A stretch of 64,000 nucleotides of DNA from Oceanobacillus iheyensis HTE831 (GTDB lineage Bacteria > Bacillota > Bacilli > Bacillales > Amphibacillaceae). The stretch spans positions 2,768,501 to 2,832,500 of the forward strand of contig NC_004193.1 of assembly GCF_000011245.1 (NCBI RefSeq). The letters run 5' to 3'. The notes under the pieces were generated by a model. It saw nothing but the letters and a program-made list of their open reading frames with translations, was not told where the DNA came from and ran no database searches. Shown here piece after piece: positions 52,498 through 61,918 of the stretch; the stretch's first letter is position 1, and every line of letters begins with the position of its first letter. The position numbers were made by a program, and so were the translations under genes.

Positions 52498-53547
52498 TTA
52501 TTTACCGGGATGAAAGATTACTTTTACCGCATCGGAGAGTTTATTGGTAATTTGATGGAAGATTTCTGGTCCAGCTTGCAGTCCGAGTCGATGAGAAATC
52601 ATCGGTTTTATATTTAACTGGCCGGTGCTCATGTAATGTAAAGTTGCATTCCACTCTTTCCCTGGAAAAGGTGCCGACAACGCATTCCATGAACCAAGAA
52701 TTCTTAGTTCATTCCGAACAATTTTTTCGAAATAATATCGTTTTAGTGTAATATCACCATAAGGAATGCCAAGAAAAACCACTTCTCCACCTTTTTTTGG
52801 TAAAGCAAGTACTTGCTCACTTGTGATAGGTGATCCGGCTGATTCCACAGCAAGGTCAACACCAAGCTCATCGGTATGTTGCTTTACAATTCCCTCAGCA
52901 TTTTCTTTCATTGGATTTACCACAATATCCGCACCAAGTTCTTGAGCAATTTTTAATTTATGATCATCAATATCTATGGCAATCACTTTACTAGCGCCGA
53001 AGATTTTAGCCCATTGAACTGCTAACAATCCTATACTCCCGACACCCATGATCGCTACCGAACTACCTGGTGTAATTGATGCTCGGTAAAAACCATGCGC
53101 AACTACAGCGGAAGGCTCAACCAGAGCTGCTGTATCATCATCAATCGAATCTGGCAAAATCTTCACATGCCCTTCTGGTAGTTTCGTATACTCAGCATAA
53201 GCACCTGGATTTCTTGCTCCAATTACAGTTAGTTCCACACATCTAGTTGGGTGTCCTTCCCTACAGTAATGACAGTTCCCACATGAAAAAGTAGGGCAGG
53301 CCACAACTCGATCCCCTGATTTAAAATTTGTGACACTTTTTCCTACTTCTATTACCTCACCTGCAAACTCGTGACCGAATGTCATTCCTTCCACGTAAGG
53401 TCCTAGCTTTTTATATCGAGAAGTATCCGAGCCACAAATGCCTACCGATTTTACTTTAATAATGACATCATCATCTTTTTCAATCATAGGCTTTGGTGTA
53501 TCTTCGTAACGCAAATCCTCTATACCATATAAATTCAAAGCTTCCAA
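52498..53547 (-). CDS. gatD: Zinc alcohol dehydrogenase, galactitol-1-phosphate 5-dehydrogenase-like
   Basis: A 349-residue medium-chain dehydrogenase starting at TTG 53547 after AGAGGAG. Catalytic zinc site VGICGSD and FGHEFAGEV; structural zinc CPTFSCGNCHYCREGHPTRC; NAD motif GVGSIGLLAVQWA. The C-terminal IPYGDITLKRYYFEKIVRNE (and ILGSWNALSAPFPGKEW) resembles GatD. Within an operon of galactitol-type PTS genes it probably oxidises the imported polyol phosphate. Confidence 0.85.
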   Translation of the reverse strand: MEALNLYGIEDLRYEDTPKPMIEKDDDVIIKVKSVGICGSDTSRYKKLGPYVEGMTFGHEFAGEVIEVGKSVTNFKSGDRVVACPTFSCGNCHYCREGHPTRCVELTVIGARNPGAYAEYTKLPEGHVKILPDSIDDDTAALVEPSAVVAHGFYRASITPGSSVAIMGVGSIGLLAVQWAKIFGASKVIAIDIDDHKLKIAQELGADIVVNPMKENAEGIVKQHTDELGVDLAVESAGSPITSEQVLALPKKGGEVVFLGIPYGDITLKRYYFEKIVRNELRILGSWNALSAPFPGKEWNATLHYMSTGQLNIKPMISHRLGLQAGPEIFHQITNKLSDAVKVIFHPGK

Positions 53548-53567
53548 GATAAAGCTCCTCTCTATAT

Positions 53568-53726
53568 CTAGTTATTCGATTCTTTGGTTGAGTTCTTTTT
53601 ATTTTTGATTAGAAAGTATGCTGCTATCCCAACAACGATTGAGTTGAAAAGCAGTTGATATTCAAAATAAAATTGGCTAATACCTCGCATTGGACCAAGC
53701 ATAAAGTCTAGTAATGCATCAACCAT
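53568..53726 (-). CDS. Small single-span membrane protein inside the PTS operon
   Basis: A 52-residue protein: ATG at 53726 with GAGGG seven bases upstream, stop at 53568. It reads MVDALLDFMLGPMRGISQFY and continues with a hydrophobic helix (LLFNSIVVGIAAYFLI) and a short basic tail (KNKKNSTKES). It lies between the aldolase and the second dehydrogenase on the same strand, so it is likely translated. I do not recognise a family. Confidence 0.6.
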   Translation of the reverse strand: MVDALLDFMLGPMRGISQFYFEYQLLFNSIVVGIAAYFLIKNKKNSTKESNN

Positions 53727-53780
53727 GTAAATCCCTCATTTCAATAGTTTTGTTCAAGCAAGCTTTCTTTTCCAATCACA

Positions 53781-54452
53781 TTAATAAGAGCTTGTTGATG
53801 TTTCACCTCGAATTATTTGTATAGCTCCGCTAGAACCAATTCGTGTTGCTCCTGCATCAATAATTGCTAAGGCATCTTCATATGTCTTTATCCCTCCGGC
53901 TGCCTTAACTTGTATTTTCCCTTTACCGATTTCATTTAATAATCGAACATCTTCTACCGTTGCTCCACCACCATTAAATCCAGTAGCTGTTTTTACAAAA
54001 TCTGCTCCAGCACGGATAATACATTCCGTGACACTTATCTTCTCTTCTTGGTTCAATAGAGCTGTTTCAATAATTACTTTAGTATTTAAACCGTTTGCCG
54101 CCTCTACTACCTTTGCAATATCAGTTTCTACCATTTGATAATCCCCTGATTTTAAAGCTCCTAAATTAACAAGCATATCGATTTCTTTTGCCCCATTACG
54201 AATCGCTTCTTTAGTTTCTTCCACTTTCACATGCGTAGTTGCTCCACCTAAAGAAAATCCAACTGGAACACCAACATTCACATCATGATCAGCTAACCAG
54301 TTAACTGCAAATGGTACAAAGTATGGTTGAACAAAAATGGTTTTAAACCCATAATTGACTACTTCTTGCAAAAAGCTCTCTATGTCAGCTTTATTTGCTG
54401 TTGGATGTAATAACGTATAATCAATGATATTTACTAATTCTCTTTTTTCCAT
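53781..54452 (-). CDS. deoC: Deoxyribose-phosphate aldolase family protein
   Basis: A 223-residue class I aldolase. DYTLLHP at the start, EIDMLVNLGALKSGDY (catalytic Asp), the Schiff-base Lys in GADFVKTATGF and the second Lys in IQVKAAGGIKTYEDA. It starts at ATG 54452 after GAGGAGG. DeoC normally cleaves 2-deoxyribose-5-P to glyceraldehyde-3-P and acetaldehyde. In a polyol PTS operon it may cleave the ketose phosphate formed by the dehydrogenase; the actual substrate is open. Confidence 0.88.
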   Translation of the reverse strand: MEKRELVNIIDYTLLHPTANKADIESFLQEVVNYGFKTIFVQPYFVPFAVNWLADHDVNVGVPVGFSLGGATTHVKVEETKEAIRNGAKEIDMLVNLGALKSGDYQMVETDIAKVVEAANGLNTKVIIETALLNQEEKISVTECIIRAGADFVKTATGFNGGGATVEDVRLLNEIGKGKIQVKAAGGIKTYEDALAIIDAGATRIGSSGAIQIIRGETSTSSY

Positions 54453-54474
54453 AATGGTAAGCCTCCTCATGAAG

Positions 54475-55509
54475 TTAATCTTGTAATGGTTTTAATAGTA
54501 CTTTTATTGCCTCTCCGTCTTTTATCGCTTGGTATGCTTCATCCCACTGATCAATAGTGAATTCATGCGTTACTAAGGCTTTTGCATCTACTTTCTTTTC
54601 TTTCATTAACTGAAGTGATGGTTCCCAATCTGCTGATTTTTGACTTCTACTTCCTACAACATGTATTTCTTTTTGAATGACTTTTTCCATATCAAACTTC
54701 ACATGTGAGTCTGGAAAAATTCCTACTTGTGCGTAGCTTCCTTTTTTCCGTAGTAAGTCGAGACCTTGATTAGCAGCATGAATCGAACCAGAACATTCTA
54801 ATACTACATCCACTCCATAACCATCCGTTAAAGCTGCAATTTTTTCCTTTATATCTTCTTCTTGAATGTTGATAACGTAGTCAATGCCAACTTCTTTCGC
54901 TTTATCCAGACGAATTTTGTCATTATCGAGTCCGGACATCATGACGGTAGCTCCATAGCTTTTAGCAACCTGAGCTGCTAACAAACCAATTGGACCTGGT
55001 CCAAGCACAACGACTAAATCTCCTGGCTTAATATTTATTTTTTGAATAGCATGATACGTACATGCTAATGGTTCTGTCATGGATGCAGAACGATCATCCA
55101 CTTCGTCGGGCAAATGGTGAAGACTTTCTTCTCTAGCAATCAAGTAATTCGTAAATCCACCATTTTGCTGCGTACCTAACCCTTTACGATGATTGCATAA
55201 ATTATAATCACCAGTTTGACAATAGCGACATTCTCCACAAATAGAAAAAGTTGTTTCTGAAGTAACACGATCACCGACTTTAAAATCGGTAACTCCTTCA
55301 CCAACCTCTACAATCCGACCGGAAAACTCATGTCCTAAAGTTACCGGAGCAGCTACTTTATAATGACCTTCGTACGTATGAATATCCGAACCGCAAATAC
55401 CTGCATAAGCTACTTTTATTTTCACTTGATGACTAGATACGCTTGGTTCTTCAACATTTTGAATGTGTAGATTACCATGCCCTAGCTCTGTTTTCACTAA
55501 TGCCTTCAT
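54475..55509 (-). CDS. Zinc-dependent polyol dehydrogenase (sorbitol dehydrogenase-like)
   Basis: A 344-residue medium-chain dehydrogenase. YAGICGSDIHTYEGHY and LGHEFSGRIVEVGEG hold catalytic zinc ligands; CGECRYCQTGDYNLC the structural zinc; GPGPIGLLAAQVAKSYGA the NAD site. Paralogous to the dehydrogenase at 52498-53547 but only distantly. Separated from the PTS IIC gene by an R2 repeat of about 200 bp, so its expression may be partly uncoupled from the PTS genes. Confidence 0.87.
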   Translation of the reverse strand: MKALVKTELGHGNLHIQNVEEPSVSSHQVKIKVAYAGICGSDIHTYEGHYKVAAPVTLGHEFSGRIVEVGEGVTDFKVGDRVTSETTFSICGECRYCQTGDYNLCNHRKGLGTQQNGGFTNYLIAREESLHHLPDEVDDRSASMTEPLACTYHAIQKINIKPGDLVVVLGPGPIGLLAAQVAKSYGATVMMSGLDNDKIRLDKAKEVGIDYVINIQEEDIKEKIAALTDGYGVDVVLECSGSIHAANQGLDLLRKKGSYAQVGIFPDSHVKFDMEKVIQKEIHVVGSRSQKSADWEPSLQLMKEKKVDAKALVTHEFTIDQWDEAYQAIKDGEAIKVLLKPLQD

Positions 55510-55639
55510 GCCGATGTGCCTCCTACTGTAGTTATAACCCTAAAAGGATTGCCAATCCTATTCAATACAAGATGAATCAATTTCATAATTGCTAAGTTTC
55601 TTTTAAAAACGAATGATTAAATGCTAATGTTCGGATTAA

Positions 55640-55845
55640 AGGAAATTTTTGGGTTTGATTGCAATGGAAGACGGCGACTCCTGCAGGAATAGCACGAGGC
55701 GAAGATCCACTTGAAAAGCGGTTTTCTTTTCAAGTTAGCTGAGACCGTGCCTGCGGAAAGCGTCCGTCTGCAATGGAAATCAAACAGCGCAACATTCGGA
55801 TTTTATATCACATATATTAATTATGAAATTGATTCAGATAAGTAA
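55640..55845. repeat. Dispersed repeat R2 (copy C, full length)
   Basis: Starts TTTGATTGCAATGGAAGACG and ends CCGTCTGCAATGGAAATCAA, with a central pair CTTGAAAAG/CTTTTCAAG. After it come ATTCGGATTTTATATCACAT and ATTAATTATGAAAT, which are shared with copy B. It matches copy A (26936-27082) in reverse orientation. It lies between PTS IIC and the dehydrogenase. Confidence 0.78.
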
Positions 55846-57105
55846 TTAATTGAATAGATCAAAGAATCTCCAGATGACCCAGTTTACGATATTTCCACCT
55901 TGATCAATACTTGATACCATCGCAGATCCTTCAGGTAAATTGATTTCTGCATTTGTTGCCATATCTGTGAATAATGGAGCGATATCCGTCGCTACATATA
56001 AAGAAACAGCAATCATAATCGTACCGACGATGACAGAGTGAATAATATTCCCTCGTGCTGCACCGACCACAAATGCAATAACAAATGGTATTGTCGCTAG
56101 ATCACCAAATGGCAATACTGCATTCCCCGGTAGGATAACTGCTAGTAACACAGTCACTGGTGTTAAAATTAAAGCTGTCGCAATTACAGATGGATGTCCT
56201 AACAAAACTGCAGCATCCAAACCAATATTGATTTCACGATCACCAAAGTGCTTATTTAACCATTCGCGTGCGGACTCGGATACTGGCATAAGACCTTCCA
56301 TTAAGATTTTTACCATACGTGGCATTAATACCATTACCGCTGCCATGGAAATACCTATATTAATGATCTCACCTACACCATATCCAGCTAATGCCCCGAT
56401 AGCTGCACCTAGTAGAAGCCCAATAACCATCGAATCTCCAAATACACCAAAGCGCTTTTGAATAGAATCTGGGTCTGCATTTAATTTGTTTAATCCAGGA
56501 ATTTTCTGAAGTCCTTTTACAACAAAAATAAATGGGGCATACGAAATGGTGCTTCCAGTTGCTACAGATACACCTGGCATATCATAAAATTCTTCAACCA
56601 TTGGTTGCGTCCAATCTGCAATTTTCAAACATACGATTTGGAAAATGGTCGCTGCAATTAACCCTTGGATGATACTATCGGACACAGCGTATACAACCGC
56701 ACCCATAAATGTATAATGCCAGAAGTTCCAAATATCCACGTTCATCGTTTTCGTCGTTTTAGTAACAAGCATGACAACGTTTACAGCTAATCCCAAAGGA
56801 ATAATAAATGCTGCAATTGCTGAAGCCCATGCAATAGATGAAGTTGCTGGCCATCCAATATCAATTACATTTAAGTTCACTCCTAAGCGATCGACCATCC
56901 CCTGAGCGGCTGGACCTAAGTTTAACGTCAATAAGTCTATTACTAGAAAAATACCTACAAATGCCACACCAATTGTTAAACCAGACCGGAATGCTTTTCC
57001 TGGTTTTTGACCGAACAATAGCCCTATTAAGAAAATTGCAACTGGCAAAATTACGGTTGCACCTAATCCTAAAAACGCTTGAATAAAATCAACAAAGCCT
57101 TGCAC
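55846..57105 (-). CDS. gatC: PTS galactitol-type permease IIC
   Basis: A 419-residue membrane component of a galactitol-family PTS with about 9-11 spans. Family blocks: FLGLGATVILPVAIFLIGLLFGQ, TMNVDIWNFWHYTFMGAVVY and GEINIGL-like FGDREINIGLDAAVLLGHPS. It receives phosphate through IIB and IIA encoded just upstream. The substrate is a hexitol or pentitol, not readable more closely. Confidence 0.9.
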   Translation of the reverse strand: MQGFVDFIQAFLGLGATVILPVAIFLIGLLFGQKPGKAFRSGLTIGVAFVGIFLVIDLLTLNLGPAAQGMVDRLGVNLNVIDIGWPATSSIAWASAIAAFIIPLGLAVNVVMLVTKTTKTMNVDIWNFWHYTFMGAVVYAVSDSIIQGLIAATIFQIVCLKIADWTQPMVEEFYDMPGVSVATGSTISYAPFIFVVKGLQKIPGLNKLNADPDSIQKRFGVFGDSMVIGLLLGAAIGALAGYGVGEIINIGISMAAVMVLMPRMVKILMEGLMPVSESAREWLNKHFGDREINIGLDAAVLLGHPSVIATALILTPVTVLLAVILPGNAVLPFGDLATIPFVIAFVVGAARGNIIHSVIVGTIMIAVSLYVATDIAPLFTDMATNAEINLPEGSAMVSSIDQGGNIVNWVIWRFFDLFN

Positions 57106-57171
57106 AGAAACTCCCCCTCCATGTTTAAGATGAAGCTCGACTCTGGTAAGTTAGAATCGAGCAATTTCACC

Positions 57172-57450
57172 TTATTTTTTAAGTTCTTCTAAAATTTGTT
57201 TCTTTGTATCTTCCACACCAATTCCTGTTAAGAAATTACGAGCATTAATAACTGGGAACGAATACTCTTTCTTCGTCATTGCAGTTGTTACTAATAAATC
57301 CGCTGTAGATTCATATGTGCCTACTTCAGCGATTTTAATTTGTTTTATATCAACTTTGATATTGTTTTCTTTCGCTAATTCTTCAATTGCATTGTTTACT
57401 ACGGTAGAAGTTGCAATACCTGCGCCGCATGCTACTAGTACTTGCTTCAT
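57172..57450 (-). CDS. gatB: PTS galactitol-type component IIB
   Basis: A 92-residue cytoplasmic protein with the phosphocysteine loop ACGAGIATSTVV at residues 8-19. Length and fold pattern match GatB. It overlaps the IIA stop by one base (57450). Confidence 0.92.
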   Translation of the reverse strand: MKQVLVACGAGIATSTVVNNAIEELAKENNIKVDIKQIKIAEVGTYESTADLLVTTAMTKKEYSFPVINARNFLTGIGVEDTKKQILEELKK

Positions 57451-57938
57451 TACAATTCACCTCCTTTAAAGGAATACAAATTTAACTTATTTTCTATTAA
57501 TTGCTTCACATTACGTCTATCCTTTTCTACAATTAACTGTTGCAAAAATGATTCGTCTTGAAATAACTTCATTAAATCTTGTAAAAGTGTTAATTGAGAA
57601 TGGGCTTCATCCATTGCAAGCATAAAGACAATTTGTACTGGTGTCGTTTCGCTATCGTCTCCCATAATGACAAAGTCGACAGGAGAATTCAGGATACCAA
57701 TACTAATCGTTTTCTTGTTCACGTGTATGGAATCGGTATGCGGGATAGCCACCGAAACACTCGTTGTCGGTAACCCTGTAGCAAACTCTTTTTCACGTTC
57801 TACAATTGCAGGTATAAAACTTTCCTTTACGTATCCTAGATCTACAAGATTTCGTCCCATTCTTTCTAGTACTTGTTCATTTTTTTCTACATCTAAATCT
57901 AGTAAAATAACATCTTCTTCAAAATGTAATTCACTCAT
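57450..57938 (-). CDS. gatA: PTS component IIA, fructose/mannitol/galactitol family
   Basis: A 162-residue IIA domain. The phosphorylated His lies in SVAIPHTDSIHV (about residue 70); VFMLAMDEAHSQLTLLQDLMKLFQ is the conserved C-terminal block. It follows the PRD regulator by 37 bp and passes phosphate from HPr to IIB. Confidence 0.92.
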   Translation of the reverse strand: MSELHFEEDVILLDLDVEKNEQVLERMGRNLVDLGYVKESFIPAIVEREKEFATGLPTTSVSVAIPHTDSIHVNKKTISIGILNSPVDFVIMGDDSETTPVQIVFMLAMDEAHSQLTLLQDLMKLFQDESFLQQLIVEKDRRNVKQLIENKLNLYSFKGGEL

Positions 57939-57975
57939 TATGTCACACCCCTACCTTCACTTTCTTTTGCTGTAA

Positions 57976-60036
57976 TTAGCTGCCCCTAACATAAGCTTCA
58001 ATTAATTGATGAATATATTGCTTTGAATTAGCCTGAACGAGTTTAGGTAAAATTGTCTCAGATGAAGCAACTTTCATTAATTGCATTAAAGCATGTATAT
58101 GTTGTTGTTTATCAACAGCTGCAATCATAATCATTAGTTTAATTTGATGACCCTCTTCTCCATATGTCACACCATTTTTGATCCGAAGTAAGCTCATTCC
58201 TACCTGTCGTACCCCATCTTCTGGGGCAGCATGAGGAATTGCTACGTGCGGTCCGATAGCAATATAGGAATCTTCTTGAGAATGTCTGATCGCAGCTTCT
58301 ACGTAATGTTGCTCAATATGCCCTGATTTCAGTAGTGGTTCAGCACAAAGTCGAATTGCATCTTCAAAAGATGGAACTGACTCTCTGAGCGTAATATGTT
58401 TCGGGATTATAAATTCATGTAAATCTAACTCCATAGAAGTACTTAATTGTCTTGTTATTGTTGCGTTTTCATCTCGATGGATGTATGCATATAACTCTTT
58501 TCTTAATTGCTTTTCATCATTTACATCCGCATACTGTCCAACTGTTTTTAATATGTCATCCACATTAATTTCGTTTGGAATATAGTCATACACTTCTAGC
58601 ATCACTTGCTTACGTAATCGTTGTTTATCTTCTGGACGTAGCATTGTTTTTGAAATAAACAGATTCTTCTCCGTCTCTAAAGCAATTGGTGAAAAAACAA
58701 CATCGTACTCTAGCCCATACGTTAGAAATTCTCGGACTGATAATGAATCTAAGAATACAAACTCTGGGAAAAGTTCTTTTAACTGATGAAACATTAACCT
58801 CGATACAGAAACTCCTTGTGGGCATACAACAATTGCCTTTACCTTTTCTGTCATACTTTCCCCTTGCATATGCATCCAGCCACTGACAAGCATAACAATG
58901 TAGGTAATTTCATTTTCAGGAATCTTACTTTCCATTACTTCACTAATTGGCTCTAATGCCCGTTTAATCAAATGTCGAATTTGTTCAAATTCTTCATTAT
59001 ACGTGCTCTCAAATACTATTGCATCGGTTAATTTGTACTTAATTCGATAATAAGCTGGGGTAAGATGCTGTAATAGTTTATCGATTAGCTGCTCACGATC
59101 CTGAAAGATAATACAGGCATTCTTCTCAAATAACCGAACCATTTTATCAATTGCTGGTACTAGATCTGGAATAGAGTCTTCTATTAAAAGTTGGTTACGA
59201 TGTACACTACCTGTTAATAAGTTTAAAGTAATAAATAATTTCTCTGGAACTGGAAGACTCTTATCATACAAAATCTCTTCTGTAGCTTGATATTCTTTTG
59301 TATTGGATAATTCATCATATCGAATGGATAATGGTTGAATCTGGAATCCTTTTCGAATCCGTCTCAATATCAAAGAAAAAATGGTTGGCATCGTCATCAA
59401 TTTTTCATCTGTAAATTCGATATGGAGCTTATTTTCCACTCGTTCTAGACGACGGTGGAATTGTTCAAGTAAACTACCTTCAAGTTGCAATGCTTCATGT
59501 AACTTTTCCTTTTCATCGGAATGAAGAATAATGTCATTCGCTAACCAAATCATTACTTTTCTAGCCTGAAATTCATCGCCTTCAATTTGGTATCCATCTT
59601 TACGTGAATATTGAATCTCTAATTGATAAGCATTTAAATGATTCTGAGCTTGTTTCATATCATTTAGAACCGTATTTTTACTTATGGATAACTGCGATGT
59701 AAAATGTGCTAATGATAATGGTTCTTTACCACCAAGGATCATAATTAATAAGAATTTCACTCGGTCCACTTCGGATAAAATCACTTCACGGTTTGATATA
59801 GGTGAAACCTTTGATGTCACTGTTGCAGTAAGTATGGACTGATCAATAATAAATTGACCCTTACGTGTTCGCTCAATTTCTGGTAACTGACTTTCTGTTA
59901 ACCAATTATTTATTTTTTGAAAGGTGTAGCCTAACTGCCGACGAGAAAGATCGTACTTATCTGCTAATTTCGAGCTTGTGATACTTGTATCTTTTATTAA
60001 TTCGTTAAGAATCTGCTCTTCTCTTTCTCCCAACAC
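57976..60036 (-). CDS. PRD-containing transcriptional activator, MtlR/LicR type
   Basis: A 686-residue regulator starting at GTG 60036 after AAAGGAGG. Order: two N-terminal HTH domains (about 1-170; SSKLADKYDLSRRQLGYTF, SLAHFTSQLSISKNTVLNDM), two PRDs (about 190-400), a IIB-Gat-like domain (AIVVCPQGVSVSRLMFHQL, with the Cys), and a C-terminal IIA domain (about 540-686; VAIPHAAPEDGVRQVG with the His). PTS phosphorylation of these sites would sense substrate and glucose. It activates the operon it heads. Confidence 0.92.
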   Translation of the reverse strand: MLGEREEQILNELIKDTSITSSKLADKYDLSRRQLGYTFQKINNWLTESQLPEIERTRKGQFIIDQSILTATVTSKVSPISNREVILSEVDRVKFLLIMILGGKEPLSLAHFTSQLSISKNTVLNDMKQAQNHLNAYQLEIQYSRKDGYQIEGDEFQARKVMIWLANDIILHSDEKEKLHEALQLEGSLLEQFHRRLERVENKLHIEFTDEKLMTMPTIFSLILRRIRKGFQIQPLSIRYDELSNTKEYQATEEILYDKSLPVPEKLFITLNLLTGSVHRNQLLIEDSIPDLVPAIDKMVRLFEKNACIIFQDREQLIDKLLQHLTPAYYRIKYKLTDAIVFESTYNEEFEQIRHLIKRALEPISEVMESKIPENEITYIVMLVSGWMHMQGESMTEKVKAIVVCPQGVSVSRLMFHQLKELFPEFVFLDSLSVREFLTYGLEYDVVFSPIALETEKNLFISKTMLRPEDKQRLRKQVMLEVYDYIPNEINVDDILKTVGQYADVNDEKQLRKELYAYIHRDENATITRQLSTSMELDLHEFIIPKHITLRESVPSFEDAIRLCAEPLLKSGHIEQHYVEAAIRHSQEDSYIAIGPHVAIPHAAPEDGVRQVGMSLLRIKNGVTYGEEGHQIKLMIMIAAVDKQQHIHALMQLMKVASSETILPKLVQANSKQYIHQLIEAYVRGS

Positions 60037-60085
60037 GGTTGTTGACCTCCTTTGTTTTTTATCATAACAGTTGATTTTTCAATAA

Positions 60086-60099
60086 TGTATACGTTTTCA
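60086..60099. promoter_or_regulatory. CcpA (cre) box of the gat-type PTS operon
   Basis: TGTATACGTTTTCA matches the cre consensus at 13 of 14 positions (T for A at position 5). It is 50 bases upstream of the regulator start. Confidence 0.6.
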
Positions 60100-60113
60100 T
60101 CACAAATATAAGA

Positions 60114-60140
60114 ATCATCATTGTACAATATTGTGATGAT
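60114..60140. promoter_or_regulatory. Imperfect palindrome, possible activator site
   Basis: ATCATCATTGTACAATATTG continues GTGATGAT as TGTGATGAT, so ATCATCA on the left mirrors TGTGATGAT on the right. It lies upstream of the cre box, where the PRD activator might bind. Confidence 0.4.
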
Positions 60141-60311
60141 TAAAAATAGATTACAACATTATTGTTCTGAATAATACTAATAATGTCGGTTTTCATCGAA
60201 TTTCATCGAATATCTTTTGATAATAAATGAAATGTTCTTGGAGTGTGCTGGGAAGTTTTGAAAAGTTACTGTTACAAGTACCTATCGAAACTAACTCACC
60301 TCATAACCTCA

Positions 60312-60349
60312 TAAAAAAAGAACTGTCGCTATTTACGACAGTTCTTTCT
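60312..60349 (-). terminator. Terminator after ROK kinase
   Basis: AAAGAACTGTCG pairs with CGACAGTTCTTT around CTATTTA; TTTTTTT follows on the minus strand. Confidence 0.9.
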
Positions 60350-60368
60350 GACTTCTATATACTCAATA

Positions 60369-61223
60369 TTAATCTTGTAATGTTAGAGCGATGGCACCTT
60401 TCACTGCTTGATTATCCTTGAGTTCTGGTGCAACAATCAGCTGATTGACGTCCTCCACTTCGATATAATCATTTAATAGATTCATAAATTGCTTGCGAAT
60501 CATCGGATACAATTTGTCTTGTTTCATTACACCACCGCCGATAATAATTTTTTCTGGTGAAAGAATGACAAAATAATTCATGATGGCTTGTGCGAGGTAA
60601 TATGCTTCTAATTCCCAAACATTATTTTGGTCAGCTAATTCCATTCCTTTTTTTCCATAACGTGCCTCAATTGCTGGACCTGCAGCTAATCCTTCTAGGC
60701 AAATCCTATGACTAGGGCAAGCACCTTCAAAATCATCTTCAGGATGCTTTTGAATCAGAATATGCCCCATTTCTGAATGATCGTATCCTTGAAAAATGTT
60801 TCCGTTTTGCACAAAACCTGCTCCAATTCCTGTTCCAACAGTAATATAAAGACAACTCCCAGCATCTTTAGCTACTCCATAATTATACTCGCCTAATGAG
60901 GCAACATTCACATCCGTATCAATGAAAACAGGTATTTCTAGACGACTTCTTAAGTTTTGTAGTAACGGGAAATTCCGCCAGGCCATTTTGGGAGTATTAC
61001 CGATTGTGCCATACTGTTCACTTACTGTGCGCAGATTTATGGGACCAAACGCTCCAACCCCAAGACGTTCTACTTGATGTTCACGAAAAAACGCTTCTAC
61101 TTGATCTAACGTTTCATCTGGGGTAGTTGTAGGAAAGGAGGAACGTTCTAAAATCTCACCATTTCGACTACCTACCGCACAAACAAATTTTGTACCACCT
61201 GCTTCAATTGCTCCAATTCGCAT
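60369..61223 (-). CDS. gmuE: ROK-family fructokinase/mannokinase, GmuE-like
   Basis: A 284-residue sugar kinase. ATP site AIEAGGTKFVCAVG at the N-terminus, substrate Asp in FIDTDVNVASLGEY, ITVGTGIGAG, EMGHILIQKHPED and the zinc motif CPSHRICLEGLAAGPA. Close to B. subtilis GmuE (YdhR), which phosphorylates fructose/mannose. It is 19 bp downstream of the IIA-Glc gene on the same strand, so both likely serve a disaccharide or glucomannan-type pathway. Confidence 0.9.
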   Translation of the reverse strand: MRIGAIEAGGTKFVCAVGSRNGEILERSSFPTTTPDETLDQVEAFFREHQVERLGVGAFGPINLRTVSEQYGTIGNTPKMAWRNFPLLQNLRSRLEIPVFIDTDVNVASLGEYNYGVAKDAGSCLYITVGTGIGAGFVQNGNIFQGYDHSEMGHILIQKHPEDDFEGACPSHRICLEGLAAGPAIEARYGKKGMELADQNNVWELEAYYLAQAIMNYFVILSPEKIIIGGGVMKQDKLYPMIRKQFMNLLNDYIEVEDVNQLIVAPELKDNQAVKGAIALTLQD

Positions 61224-61242
61224 GGCATTATCTCCTCCTCAA

Positions 61243-61740
61243 CTAGTTAATCACTTGTAAAATCTGATTCTCACCAGCTGTAACTTCTGTTACTTTTATA
61301 TTTTTAACTTCTCTTACATTATCAGTATTTGAAATGATTATAGGTGTAATACTACTCGTTGCCTTTTCTTCAATGGTTGCGATATCGAAGCTCATTAATT
61401 TGTCGCCGACCTTTACTATATCTCCATCCTTAACATGGGCAGTAAAACCTTCTCCTTCAAGATTTACAGTATCTAGTCCAATATGAATTAGAATTTCAGC
61501 ATTGTTCTCTGCCTCAACAATTATTGCATGTTTCGTTTGAAAAACCAGTTTAACTTCTCCGTCAACTGGAGATATTACTTCTCCATTTGCAGGCTTCACT
61601 GCGACACCCTCACCCATCATCTTTTGTGCGAAAACTGGATCAGGAACCTCCTCTAATGGTATGATTTCCCCTGTGATCGGTGCAACTACTGTAATTTCTT
61701 TTGGCTCTCTCTCTTTGATTTTAAATAAGTTCTTAAACAT
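61243..61740 (-). CDS. crr: PTS glucose-type component IIA (Crr-like)
   Basis: A 165-residue IIA-Glc. Start at ATG 61740; a longer in-frame reading to 61800 lacks a ribosome site. Blocks: VVAPITGEIIPLEEVPDPVFAQK, the phosphorylated His in ILIHIGLDTVNLEGEGF, and GDKLMSFD. It has a free IIA form like YpqE, able to phosphorylate IIBC partners encoded elsewhere. Confidence 0.9.
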   Translation of the reverse strand: MFKNLFKIKEREPKEITVVAPITGEIIPLEEVPDPVFAQKMMGEGVAVKPANGEVISPVDGEVKLVFQTKHAIIVEAENNAEILIHIGLDTVNLEGEGFTAHVKDGDIVKVGDKLMSFDIATIEEKATSSITPIIISNTDNVREVKNIKVTEVTAGENQILQVIN

Positions 61741-61918
61741 CTCCCAAGTCCCCTTTTGCTTGTTAATATCGTAGTTGATTGTTTGCATTTGTATTTCCAT
61801 TTAAAAATAAACATCCCATTGTAAGAAGGATAACTATATTATACTAGCATTGACTTTTTTCCAACAACTGTAGTTACCCTAAATCGGTGACGATAATAAA
61901 TTTATTTATTATATCACA

